NCBI GenBank assembly: GCA_002245135.1
Contig: NGBS01001173.1
Location: 62,001 to 126,000, forward strand
DNA: 64,000 nucleotides
Source: Proteromonas lacertae
Taxonomy: Eukaryota; Sar; Bigyra; Opalinata; Proteromonadidae
Reading direction: 5' to 3'
Shown: positions 1 through 10,912 of the stretch, piece after piece
Layout of the letters: every line of letters begins with the position of its first letter
How positions within the stretch are numbered: position 1 is the stretch's first letter
Position numbers and translations under genes: made by a program
Notes under the pieces: generated by a model
The model's database searches: none
Told to the model about the DNA's origin: nothing
The model's input: only the letters and a program-made list of their open reading frames with translations

Positions 1-611
1 CTGATAATAATAATGGTGAGAATATATCAATATTGAAATTATATTCATTGCCTGGTGTATTGGTGATTAATTATAATTATAATCAAGGTAATATAAACTA
101 CAACAAAATCGATTTTTATGATATAAACAGTAAAACAGTTAAAGAATATGATTCAACGTTATATTATGATGTTGCTGGTGAATTACCACAATGTTTATAT
201 TATTATTTCAGGTATATTCGTCAAAGAGATTTATTCATTTGTATGTGCGGTTATCAAGCCGGAGTTTGTGTGTTTCAACATATTGATAATGAATGGAAAT
301 ATGCAGGATTAAGTGAATCATGTAATTATCAATTTTCTAGTGGATTTGGTGATGAAATACCTGAATATCCAGTTACTGTTATCTCTAATGTAGATTCAGA
401 TGATCCAAAGTTAATTAGAAATTGTATTGTTCTTAGGACTTTTAAATTATTCGTATTGGATTTATATGATAAGAGAAATAATGAAAATATTATTCCAGTT
501 CCTGAATGTGATGTAAAAATTGATTTTCCAAAACCAATGAAAAGTAATAATATTTCAAAACCATTAATACCAACACCATTATTTCCAAAACCAACAACAA
601 CAACAACAACA

Positions 612-643
<32 letters not shown>

Positions 644-2940
644 ATCTTCATCATTATTTCCACCAAAATCAACTTCAACCTTTAAACCAACATTTAATCC
701 AACAGTTAAACCGACTATATCTTCATCTAATAATACAAATACAAAACCAACAACTGTATTTTCTTCAATTCGATTAAAGTCTGAACCATCATCAATACCT
801 CATCAACAACCAGAATCAATAACTTTGAAGATCAAACATCCAATATTATTTGAAGATAAAAAGAAATCTGAACCAATCAAAACAATCCCTCAATTAACAC
901 CGAAATTAAATTTGGTTACTGATATTGATCCAAAAATTAAACCACCAGATTCTTTAATGTTATCTAATAGAGATAAAATGTTGTTTATTCATAATACATT
1001 TAAAGGAATCTTAAAGGAAATGGATAATATATTTACATCTACTGTTGATCCTTGCTTACTTGATAATACTGAGTTTATTGTTAATCATTTAATTGAGAAT
1101 AATAAAATAAGTGAAAAAATTGAAGAAATGAAGGATTGTGATTTGATTAAACAACAAGTAAAATCAATTACTAAAAAAATTGAAGATTTTGAAACTTATG
1201 TTGCAAGAATAGAAAAGACAAAATATAGTGGAAATAATAATGAAATATGTGAAGATTTATTACATACAATTCCATTTGATGCTTCTAATATGGTTCGAGA
1301 ATGTCAAATCTTAGTAAATGTATATATATTTTAATATTTATTTTATTTTTATTATAATAGAGAATTGATTGTAGATTAAAAAATATTGAAGATGAAATTG
1401 AACTATACAAAACATCTGCAAAAGAAGAGAATCCATTTGATAATACAAGCACTCGATTATATTTAAATAAAGCAAATGAATTAGCAGAAGAATTAAAGAA
1501 GCAATATCGTGATACAAAGGAAATGGCAAAGAAATTAAAAAGATTAGAAGATAATAGATTAAGAAAAGATAAATCAGTTCATGTGTTTGACTATAACAGT
1601 ATTATTCCATTATCAGTAAATGTTATACCTAAATATCCTAAAAAACAAATATCATTATTAAGAGATTATTTAAAGACAAAAATTAATAATCATACAGCAG
1701 TTAAACCAGAGAATTATAGTGGAAAAGATAAAGAGGATAAAGTAATAGAAAGTCACTATATTCATAAAGGAGTGAATGTTGAAACTGAGTTTGTATTTCC
1801 TAAAAAACCTGAAGCAACAACTGTTGTGAAGAAAATAGAAATTCCATTATCATCTAAAGCTATTCATAAAGAAACACCACCTCCATCTGTACCTCCTCCA
1901 ACATCATCATTATCATCATCATCTACTACAATGAAAGGAACAAATGATTATGGTGTAATGCCAATTGGTTCGACAAGCTCAAGTTCTAATATGTTTGTAT
2001 CAAAGCCATTTACTACTTCTACAACTTCAGCTACTACATCATCATTGAAAGATATTATTTCTAAACCAAAAGATAAAGGTATTGTTCCACCTCCTATTAC
2101 TACATCAACAACAACTAGTAGTAGTTCAAGCTTATTTAGCGGATTTACTGCATTTGGTTCAACAACAACAAAAACTACTGAAACAAAAGATGAAAAGAAG
2201 AAGAATGATTTAACATCAACAACTTCCACTTTATTTGGCATTCCAGCAACTCCAACAAAAAGTAATTCAAAGAAAGAAGATGACAAGAATAATGATGTTA
2301 ATGGTAGTGATGAAAGTGATGAAGAAGTGAATAACTTATTCAGTGGAAATTCAGCTAATCCATTATTTAGTGATAATACTGTTAATACACCAACCAATAA
2401 ATCAACACAACCATCATTATTGAATGATACAAAACCAATAGTTAATAATCTTCCACCTCCTTCTTCACCTCCACATCAACCAATAACAACAACAAATAAT
2501 AAAGCAGAAGCAAAACCTGATGATAAATCAAATAATAGTATGACATCATCACTATTTGCTAATCTAAGTGGTAATAATAATAATAATAGTAATAATAATA
2601 ATGCAAATCCTACACCAAATATATTTGGACAACCAAACAATAGTAATGACAATAATGATGAGAATCTATTTGGAACTACAGCTTTTGGACAATCAACCAA
2701 CAACAACAACAACAACAGTAATAATTCAATTGGATTTGGTACTAATGCAAACAATACAACAACTACAACTACTACTTGGGGAATTGGTAATAATAATAAT
2801 AAGTCTCCATTCTCAACTACTCCATTTGGTTCTAATACAAATAATAATAATAATAATGCATTTGGATCAACTGGATTTGGTACTTCCACTGCTAGTAATA
2901 ATACAAACTCATCTGTATTTGCATCTACAGGGTTTGGATC

Positions 2941-2972
<32 letters not shown>

Positions 2973-3646
2973 CCATCTTTGGAAGTGGTAGTTTTGGTAG
3001 TAATAATACAGCATCATCCACAACAACAGGTACAAGTTGGGGTATTGGTTCAACTAATAATAATAATAATAACAATCAAACTTCATCATCATCTGCATTT
3101 AGTAGTAATACAGCCAATGTATTTGGAGGAAATACTTCTACTACAAATAATAGCAATGTATTTGGTACTACAGGTTTTGGAAGTAATAAATTCTCATCTC
3201 CACCATCATCATCAACTACTACAACTGGTACTAGTTGGGGAATAAATAATAATAATAATAATAATGCTTCATCTACAGGATTGACATTTGGAACTACAAA
3301 TTGGGGGATTGGTTCAAACAGTAATAATACAAGTAATACAAGTTTTGGATCACCAGGTTTCTCAAGCCCAAAAACTCAAACATCGTGGGGAATAGGAAGT
3401 AGCAATACAAATTCAAATACATCAATGATTAATGGTGGATTAGGAAATATATTTGGTTCAAATAATAGTACCGATTTTAGAGGATGTTTAACATCTTTCT
3501 TCACAGCTAAAAAGCCAGAAAATGTTAGTAAGATTGATGCTTTAATAGCAAAACATGGAAAGAAGAGATTATTAGAAATGCTTACAGCCAAATATGGTGG
3601 ACCTACTGTCGGTCAATATTTCAGTAAATGTACTGAACAACTATAA
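1..3646 (+). CDS. FG-repeat nucleoporin, NUP214/Nup159-like (5' end missing)
   Basis: The reading frame is open to the left edge, so the gene is partial. An intron at 1320-1360 joins two coding exons in phase 0. In order: a beta-rich segment (to about 500) that may be the end of a beta-propeller; a Pro/Thr/Ser linker with a Thr run (about 595-645); a charged coiled-coil-like stretch (about 950-1560) spanning the intron; then a long N/T/S-rich domain (about 1850-3470) full of FG, GFG, FGS and WGIG motifs. The last 60 residues (LTSFFTAKKPENV.., then LLEMLTAKYGG) form a compact helical tail. Propeller, coiled coil and FG tail in that order fit the cytoplasmic-face nucleoporin NUP214/Nup159, which binds the mRNA-export helicase. 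The FG-Nup call is firm; the NUP214 assignment rests on architecture. Confidence 0.8.
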
Positions 3647-4086
3647 TACAGTTAAATTTCTATTTTTGTTTTATTTGTTTTTGTATTATTTCATAAAAAC
3701 ATTTTAAATATATATAATTGATACATTACTTTAAAAAATGTTAGATACAACAAAATGTTTCTTCAATTAAACTACTATATTCATCATCTTCAAATTCTTC
3801 ATCTTCATCTTTATCATAGATAATAATCATTCTACTTCCATACTTTGTCTTTGACATTTTTTGTCTGAATACTAATATGGCGATGTTTAATTGATTAAAA
3901 AAATCCTATTACAATTAATAATGATGAAAAAGATAAAATAATACATATAATGTTAAATGTAAAACTGATAATATGAAATTACCAAATATCATAAAAAACA
4001 AATACAATAATGAAATACCTCTTTTACATACACTATTTCCAGTTGTAAAAGAACACTAAATTATATAGAATAAAGATATAATAGAA
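3647..4086. other. Intergenic region between convergent genes, with two tiny ORFs
   Basis: This 440-bp AT-rich gap separates the 3' ends of the nucleoporin and the 7-TM gene. It holds a 38-codon acidic ORF on the minus strand (3741-3857) and a 28-codon ORF on the plus strand (3973-4059) ending in LLHTLFPVVKEH. No RNA gene or repeat is evident. Confidence 0.5.
3741..3857 (-). CDS. Possible 38-aa acidic microprotein
   Basis: A short ORF with ATG at 3857 and TAA at 3741. It starts MSKTKYGSRMIIIYD, has an Asp/Glu-rich middle (DKDEDEEFEDDE) and ends EETFCCI. No homology is recognised. A non-random acidic core and an ATG start are the only support; it could be chance or the exon of an unrecognised gene. 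Confidence 0.25.
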   Translation of the reverse strand: MSKTKYGSRMIIIYDKDEDEEFEDDEYSSLIEETFCCI

Positions 4087-5271
4087 TTATACTTGATCAG
4101 TATTCATCAAATCTGTACAACATTTAGTAAATGTTTCAGTTGTATTAATAGAATTAGGAACAAATAATAAATATATGTTTAATACAAATAGTAAAACTAT
4201 AATAAAGTAAAATACATAAGTATAATCGTCATAATTGTAAATCACAAAAGGAAATTCATATTTAACATTCACATAAGTAAATATAACCATCATAACCATA
4301 TAAAAAGCCAAAGAATAACAAATGAAAGATGAAATCAATCCATAACCAAATGTACTACTTTGATATAACAAACAAGAAACAATAATAATTTGCAAGAACA
4401 ATACTCCATATAAACAATATGAAATATATTTCTTTCTACTATAAGCTTGTCTTAATGATATTCTCCTTTCTCCTATATAATCCAAACAAGTTGTTTTATT
4501 CTCATCACTTACACTATAGTCACTGTCATCACTGTCATTATAATTATTACTATTATCATCCAATTGATCAATTATTTTACCTTCTCTGTATAACATGAAA
4601 TAAGTAACTTTATAATAGAAATAGAGACATATTATATAAACTAAGAAACTTATTGAAACACCCATTGTTTCTTTGAAATATAATCCTTTTAATGCATAAA
4701 GAGAATATTCTGATTTTGAACAATAGCCATAAGGCGAAAATTGGAAATTACCACAGGCTGCTGTTGAATTTCTTACATCTTCTGGACCAGAACAACAGAG
4801 ACTGAATATATTATCGATTTGACTAGTATTTTTTGCGAAATGAAGTGACATCATTAGCACTGCATTTAATACAAGATATAATGAAAATATAGATATCACA
4901 ACGAATGGAGCTATTCTTTTACGAAGAATATTTTTCTCACATCCATATACGGCTGGAATAAAATACACAATCATTACAACAAATATCACCAATGCATTTA
5001 TGGAGATTGAATTTAATGATATATGATAGTCTATAGCATATATAAGTATTTCTTAATAAATACCAGTCTTGTAACTTATAATAGAATAAATCAAAGTGTA
5101 ATAAAGACATTTATAGCAAGAAATCTAAAGTTAATATATTGTAATATACAGCCATTATGACAACAATAAATAACTGTGGAAAACTTCTAGGATAATGTTT
5201 AGATGCATTTGTTCTATTCATAGAATATATAAATGATTTATATGAATATTTCTATACTGTCTTAAAGCCAT
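4087..5271 (-). CDS. Seven-pass integral membrane protein of unknown family
   Basis: Four exons were joined by matching phases. ATG is at 5271 (MALRQTNASK). Introns of about 44, 25 and 33 nt follow, and the last, ending at 5031, restores the Asp codon that leads into the main exon. The product is about 350 aa. Hydrophobic segments are seen near the N-terminus (LFIVVIMAISCY), then ALVIFVVMIVYF, FVVISIFSLYLVL, SISFLVYIICLYF, YGVLFLQIIIVSC, FICYSLAFYMVMMV and YFIIVLLFVLNIYLLF, giving seven helices. The loop between helices 3 and 4 has a CC pair and further Cys with NxT/S sequons, typical of an extracellular loop. The next long loop is Asp/Asn-rich. I do not recognise the family; a receptor or a transporter are both possible. 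Confidence 0.75.
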
Positions 5272-5412
5272 ATTTTGAAATATAAAATCCTATTAAAGAT
5301 TTAAAAAACAAAATTTGAAATGTATAACGAACAAATTGTGAAACGAATATATTTTCATTATTTTCAAAAACATCATAATAAACAATGATTTCATTTAAAA
5401 ATGTATAAATAC

Positions 5413-5450
5413 TTAACTAGATTTTTATTCAATAAAAATCTAATTAGTTA
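5413..5450. repeat. Inverted repeat just past the MYB stop codon
   Basis: The arm GATTTTTATT is followed after one base by its complement AATAAAAATC. The flanks AACTA and TAGTT extend the pairing across a 3-nt bulge. It overlaps the TAA of the MYB gene (5444-5446), so it would form a hairpin at the start of that gene's 3' UTR. Confidence 0.5.
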
Positions 5451-6432
5451 CTGTTATTAATACTTCCTGATTGCAATATTATTGGTGTAGACGGCGTGCT
5501 ATTACTTATCATAGGTGAATCAAGTATCATTGATTTATTATTACTATTATTAACAATTAAAGGAGATTGGAATGATTTTATTGATTCTATAGACTGTGGA
5601 GTGTTTATTTGTTTGATTTCATTAATATTATGGAGGAGAATTGTATAATAATATTGATGAATTTACTGATTCTGCTGTGGTAATATCAGGAGATTGAGGA
5701 TGGGGAGGTGTAGTAGGGTTTTGAGTATTTATGTAATTAAAATTACTATTATTGGTGGTATAAGTGTATTTCTTTGATTTTAATTTATCATATTTATGCC
5801 TTATATTCTTTACAATTTCTTTGGGATCAAAAATTCCTTGAGATTTCAGAATTTCTACTTTCTTACTTAAGGAAGAGTTCCAGTGGTTTTTAATTGCATT
5901 ATCTGTCCTTCCATTGAGCTCTTTTGCTATTTCTGCCCACTTGTTACCACTGATATCATGCATTTCTATAATTATTTCATCTTCTTTCTCGCTCCAGGGT
6001 TCTTTACATACATCTGGTGATAAATGATTATGCCATCTTTCTCTACATTGTTTACCTATTCTGCCTGGCAGATGATTTGCTATTACGCTCCATTTCTTAG
6101 CTCCATATTCTGAAACATACTTCACCAGCAACGCATCCTCCTATAGATAGATAATTTGTAATTAAAATACAGATTCTGACCAAGGTCCTTTATAAAGAGT
6201 GGGATTAAGTACTTTCTGCCATCGATGAAGACATTGAACTTCATTTTTGTTTTGGAAGTAAGATGCAATCTTCTTCCAATTTTTGTATTCGTTATCTTCA
6301 ACTGCTTGCTTTAGAATTTCATCTTCTTCTGCAGTCCATTTTGTTCTCTGATGGTTTACTATATTTTGCTTATTTCTAACATTTAGACCTTTTAAAATAA
6401 TACATTGTTGTAGAATTCTTAATAGAATCCAT
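5444..6432 (-). CDS. R1R2R3-type MYB transcription factor
   Basis: Three MYB repeats are visible: R1 ([11 protein letters not shown], then WKKIASYF, then [11 protein letters not shown]), R2 ([38 protein letters not shown]) and R3 ([35 protein letters not shown]). R2-R3 match animal c-MYB closely, so this is a nuclear DNA-binding regulator, probably of cell-cycle genes. A 30-nt intron (6141-6170) lies inside R2. Starting at ATG 6432 needs an unusual 22-nt intron before R1; the true start may differ. The frame from R3 stops at 5628, but a Ser/Pro/Asn-rich coding-like stretch continues in another frame to TAA at 5444-5446. A roughly 72-nt intron ending CACAG, or a sequence error, would join them. 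Confidence 0.88.
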
Positions 6433-6560
6433 ATTATACTGTTATTCCACACAAAAATGCAGATTAGGGATATTCAGATGTTGTATATCGTAGTGATAAT
6501 ACTAGCTTCGTTCTAAATGATTTATAGAGTGAGAAAAATAAATCAAAAAACGTTAAAAAA

Positions 6561-6568
6561 GCGGGAAA
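6561..6568 (+). promoter_or_regulatory. E2F-like site upstream of MYB
   Basis: GCGGGAAA, a perfect E2F/DP consensus (TTTCCCGC on the gene's strand), lies about 130 bp upstream of the MYB start. It is conspicuous in such GC-poor DNA. Function is inferred from the consensus only. Confidence 0.35.
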
Positions 6569-6655
6569 TGCAGTTTAAAAATTACATAACTGACATGTGA
6601 AAAACATACATAAAGCTAATACAAAACAAAATATTTATCGAATAATATAATAACA

Positions 6656-7238
6656 TTAAGCTACAGACCTTTCGGCACATTTTCGAACCATTCTACGATA
6701 TTGCTTCTGATCTGTTGTATAAAGCTAAAATCAATAAAAAAATAACTATCTATACTCTTGCAGCATCTGGATTAGCAGGTGAATCAGGATTTGGATCAGT
6801 GAGTAAACTCTGATTAAAAAATAAATAATAAAAATTGTAAATACTTGTATGGATGTAAGAATTGAACTTACAGTATAGATTGGCGACCATTTCTTTTGAA
6901 TAATATCTAGACAAATTGATCCATCCGGGAATACTACAAAAAATAAATTGAAATGAACATACTATTTGGGTGATACATTTGAGTAATAAATCTAATCTTT
7001 GGTGGACAATCAGGGTAGTTTTCAGGAAATATCATATTTAAATTGTAAACACCTCCTTCCCAAGGACTTTCATCTGGACCTATTATTGTTGCATTCCACA
7101 CTAATAAATTTTCATCGCTTATTGGTTGAGCAGATATTCCCTAATATAACTAAATGAATGAATAGATACTGCTGGTGGATCAAAAGCCATAGCTTTTAGA
7201 TCATTTTTCAATCTCATAACTGCTGTATGTGATGTCAT
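6656..7238 (-). CDS. Ubiquitin-conjugating enzyme E2, RAD6/UBE2A-B type
   Basis: Five exons joined by short introns encode about 150 aa: [40 protein letters not shown], the HPN segment (MYHPN), the active-site Cys in [15 protein letters not shown], then [20 protein letters not shown]. This block matches RAD6/UBE2A closely, including the WSP motif after the catalytic Cys. RAD6 enzymes ubiquitinate histone H2B and PCNA together with RING E3 partners in the nucleus. The length equals the family's. ATG at 7238 starts the conserved N-terminal helix and TAA is at 6656-6658. Other E2 families are possible but less likely given the ISAQP..NLLVWNA start. Confidence 0.9.
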
Positions 7239-7319
7239 GGCAAATATTGTATTTAAATATTAAATATTAATTGTGAAACTAAGAAGAATTTAATAAAACT
7301 AAAATTTATAAAAATCAAA

Positions 7320-7329
7320 TCAAGCCTAA
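7320..7329 (+). promoter_or_regulatory. TCAAGCC promoter element (E2 gene)
   Basis: TCAAGCCTAA about 82 bp upstream of the E2 start. The same core recurs upstream of the other genes noted in the findings. Confidence 0.4.
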
Positions 7330-7426
7330 TTATATCCGTTTCATAATGTATTTTTCAATTTTTTTAAACAACAAAGACTATAATGACATTATTAATAATA
7401 ATAAGATATTATGAGAAACTCCATTC

Positions 7427-10354
7427 TTATAATGGATAGGATATTGGTGGTAAAGCAGTATGACATTCTTTACAACAAACTTCAGTATTTGCTTCAAGGA
7501 TATTCATCTTATCACACGATCTACATTTCACAACATACATAATATGAGGATCATACACTTCTTTGTTTTTCTTCACTCTATTACACTTAGCGTTTGTCAT
7601 AGTTCCACAGGATAAGCATTTCCAAGCTTTTCTTTGTTTAAAATCACTATATGGTAGTTCTGTACCACAATAACATCTTGGCGTATCCTCAGGAACTTCA
7701 ATATCGTCATACATCACAGAGTCATCTTCACTTCTCACATTATTATCTTTCCAAATGAACATTCTATAAAATGAACAAATTTGACAGCTAACTTCACAAA
7801 CAACATACAATTGCTTAGGATCAGGGTGATAAGAACAAAGAGGACAAGTTATAGCCAAATAATGTAACTGATCTTTGGCTTGACATGGACAAGCCAATAC
7901 ATATTTATTTGTTTCTAACGGTAATCCAGCTTTTTTGATATTCAAAGCTGATGGAGTTCTACAAGGCATAATACTGATATTATCATTTAATAATGAAGAA
8001 TATAAATCCTTTGGCATATTCTCTTTTGGAATAATTTCATCATTTTCACTTTCTTCTTCATCTTCATCACCTTTTATACCTTTCATTTGTTGTTTCATTT
8101 GATTCATATAAGTACATAATGTTTCTGGATTTTCATTATTATTGATACTCATTAAAAATGATATTTCATTACTATAAATCCTTAAAATATTAGGAGTCCA
8201 AGCTGATACGATTTGTTGAAATGGAATAGTTAATAATAACATATTATTATCATCATTATTAGCATCAAATGATGAAATAAATAACGATTCATTATCTACT
8301 TCTAATGATAGTGTAGAAACTCCATTAAACTTATCATTATTATTACTATACCAAATTAAATCTCCAATTATTTGATTCACTTTGTCACTTGTAAGAATAG
8401 TGGAGTTGTTACTACTATCAATTGATGGTTTGAATGGTAATTGAGTTTGTTGTAAGAACGTATCAACTGGATTATCTTCATTATAACTTTTTTCATCATA
8501 TTCAACATAACCATCGTTAAATATACAGTTTTGAAGTGGAGCATAATCAGTATAGATACCAATACCATCAACATTAGAAAAGAAATGAAGATGATAGGAT
8601 AAAACAATATTTTTAATTTTATTGCTGTTAGTTTTTAAAGTAACTTTTACATCTTTATCTTCTACGAGTGGTATTAAGTCAACAAGTGGGATTTTATATT
8701 CTGCAAATAGTTTTTCATCTTTCAATATACGTATATTGAAAATATTCTTTTTATCATTAAACACATCACCTATACTATCATATTCTAAATCAATCTCTTT
8801 ATCATCACTTATAAAAGTAATGGATTTATTCTTTATATCAGAAGAATAGACATTGTATTCTACTTTCTCACAATTCATATTTGCTTCAATAATAAATCCA
8901 TCGAAATCATTTGTGATGTTTTGAATTGTTAAATCAGTCAATCTACCACATATCTTCTTCTTTATAACAACATCAGTACTGAAAGTCACTTTAACGATTT
9001 CATTTTCATGATAGCTATTCAATTGACAGGAATAACTCACTGGACCACTGAAAAGGTTATGCAAAGAGATCTGAAAATTGCCATAACAATATTCACCTTC
9101 TTCATTATTATATACTTCCATATTTAAATACTGGTTTGTAAATAAGTATGGAGTAAATGAATTGATTAATGGTAGTTTAATATCTTTACCATTTGATGTA
9201 AATGATCCTGTCTTTTTATCACCTGATTCTAAAGGTTTTAAACCGGTTGTAGTATCATTAATATAGAATAATATTGAACAACTAGTTGGGATTTCATCTT
9301 GTGAAATAATACATTCTATATCTTTGATAGATATACTTATCTTTATTGGATATTTTGTATTTGTTAGCATTGATCCTGGTGGTAAACATTGCGGTTCAAA
9401 TATTGACAGTTTATTATTTTTACTTCTTATACTTAATGAGTCAGACATTATATCAGCTATTTGAATATCTGTAAAGATATTTTTACCATCTTTATATGTA
9501 TGTAAACCTTTAAAACATTGCAAATATTTTGGTAAACCAGTAATTGAACCATGTAATTCAAATTGATAGGTTGGAGTTTCTACAGTTTCTCCATTTTCAT
9601 CGGTTGTATAAAATGTAAAATGATCTTGAATTATAAGTTCAGGATATTCATCCACTATATTCAAATAATAATCTCCTAATGATTCTGATGTATTTGCATT
9701 GATTAATGCTATTTTTAAGATTGGATTGGATATAATATCTTGAAAACAGATTGATCCAGATAATTCAGGAAGATAATCAGCTTGAGCATTCCATATTGCA
9801 TTTGGGTCGGATTGAGATGATATTACATCACTTTCACATTGCTCATGAGTTAAGCTTTGTATTTCAAACTGTAGTTTGATTTGTTCAACATCTAAATTGT
9901 CAATTTGTATAGTGTCTGGTTTGAAGAGTAAATTGGAGTATTCTAATGCTAAACACTTTAATGCTACATAATAATGCATATTTACATCACAATGACTTAA
10001 ATAACATACATTATTTTGAGGACCTAGAAATAGTGTGCTTAGTGAAACTTGTACATCACCTAAACATTCTTCTTGTTCAGTACCATTGATACCACGCAAC
10101 TCAATTCTTAAAAATAAGTTGTCTAAAGTGTTATAGTCATAATCAAAGTGTTTGTAAGTCAAACTCTCTTTAAATGGAACAAGCAATGCTTTATTAGGCA
10201 CAGAAGTAATATGTGACCTAAATGGAAGGTAGTTTGGGAATGACACTATGAAGTAACACTCATTGTATGGAATTGCTTCATCAGATTGAAGGGTTATATC
10301 AGAAACTAATTATGTATATACAGAATTCATACATTTGATGTGAAAATAAGACAT
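7427..10354 (-). CDS. C2-like multidomain protein with C-terminal zinc ribbons, family unknown
   Basis: Exon 1 is only 22 nt (ATG at 10354, MSYFHIK). A 27-nt intron (10306-10332) then joins in phase to a single exon of about 2.9 kb ending at TAA 7427-7429; product about 960 aa. The N-terminal 130 residues look like a C2-type beta-sandwich (YNECYFIVSFPNY, LFLRIELRG, CLGDVQVSLSTLF). Similar beta-rich blocks follow (around YLNMEVYNNEEGEYCYGNFQ and YDSIGDVFNDKKNIFNIRIL), suggesting several C2-like modules. The last 160 residues hold Cys pairs (CPCQ, CPLC, CQIC, CYCG, CLSCG, CRSCD, CCKEC) typical of zinc ribbons. Lipid or protein binding is the likely role, but no named family is recognised. It lies 76 bp from the divergent gene at 10431. 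Confidence 0.8.
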
Positions 10355-10386
10355 TATGAAAAAGTCAAATATTTGAAATTTTTGTA

Positions 10387-10396
10387 TCAAGCCAAA
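10387..10396 (+). promoter_or_regulatory. TCAAGCC element in a bidirectional promoter
   Basis: TCAAGCCAAA lies almost midway (33 and 34 bp) between the divergent starts at 10354 (-) and 10431 (+). Confidence 0.45.
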
Positions 10397-10430
10397 TATC
10401 TTTAGAAAGTTTTTAAAACTGATTATTTCG

Positions 10431-10711
10431 ATGAACATCGAAAATAATCAAAATCAGAAACATAGAAATCATCATGTATATTATTCTTTATATTTTTATT
10501 AAAGAAACATCATCATACAAGCAAGATTGATAATGAAAAGGATTTAGAAAAGTATCGTGATGAGTATAAAAAACAAGTAGATTATGCAAAAGAATTGTTA
10601 ATGAAGTTATTACCTGATTTGAATAAGAAATACACTCAGAAATTGGACAACAGAAATAATTCATCAAATGGGTTATTATACACACATAGTAATGGGAATA
10701 ACCAAGATTAG
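10431..10711 (+). CDS. Small coiled protein, paralogue of the N-terminus of the giant repeat protein
   Basis: Two exons (10431-10475 and 10505-10711) with a 29-nt phase-0 intron encode 83 aa, starting MNIENNQNQKH and ending NGNNQD before TAG. The core LEKYRDEYKKQVDYAKELLM then KLLPDLNKKY matches the second exon of the next gene (LEQYRDQYINQVRYAKDLFM then RLLPGLRDKY). Exon-intron layout is also the same: a short first exon, then a phase-0 intron of 28-29 nt. The two genes are therefore tandem duplicates, one without the repeat region. The core looks helical and amphipathic. No family is recognised. Confidence 0.75.
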
Positions 10712-10912
10712 TTGAGAATTACAGAATATTTGTGATTCTCTGGTATATTTTGTAATTATAGTTGTATATAATTGTACTGATAATAATACTAATATAATAA
10801 ATTAAATAATGGATATTTATGAGAATATGTTGTTTAGAAAAATTTTAAAATGAAAAATTCATCAGTTACAAAACGAGTATATTTTTTTATAAAAGATTTT
10901 TTATTTTTGAGA

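Noticed and set aside
1948-3245. Leu/Ile/Val-rich long ORFs on other frames over the nucleoporin FG region
   Set aside because: They are frame shadows of ACA/AAT/TCA repeats that encode Thr, Asn and Ser in the real frame.
3973-4059. 28-codon plus-strand ORF ending LLHTLFPVVKEH
   Set aside because: Too short, no family match, and the upstream sequence needs a frameshift to extend it. It could be a gene remnant.
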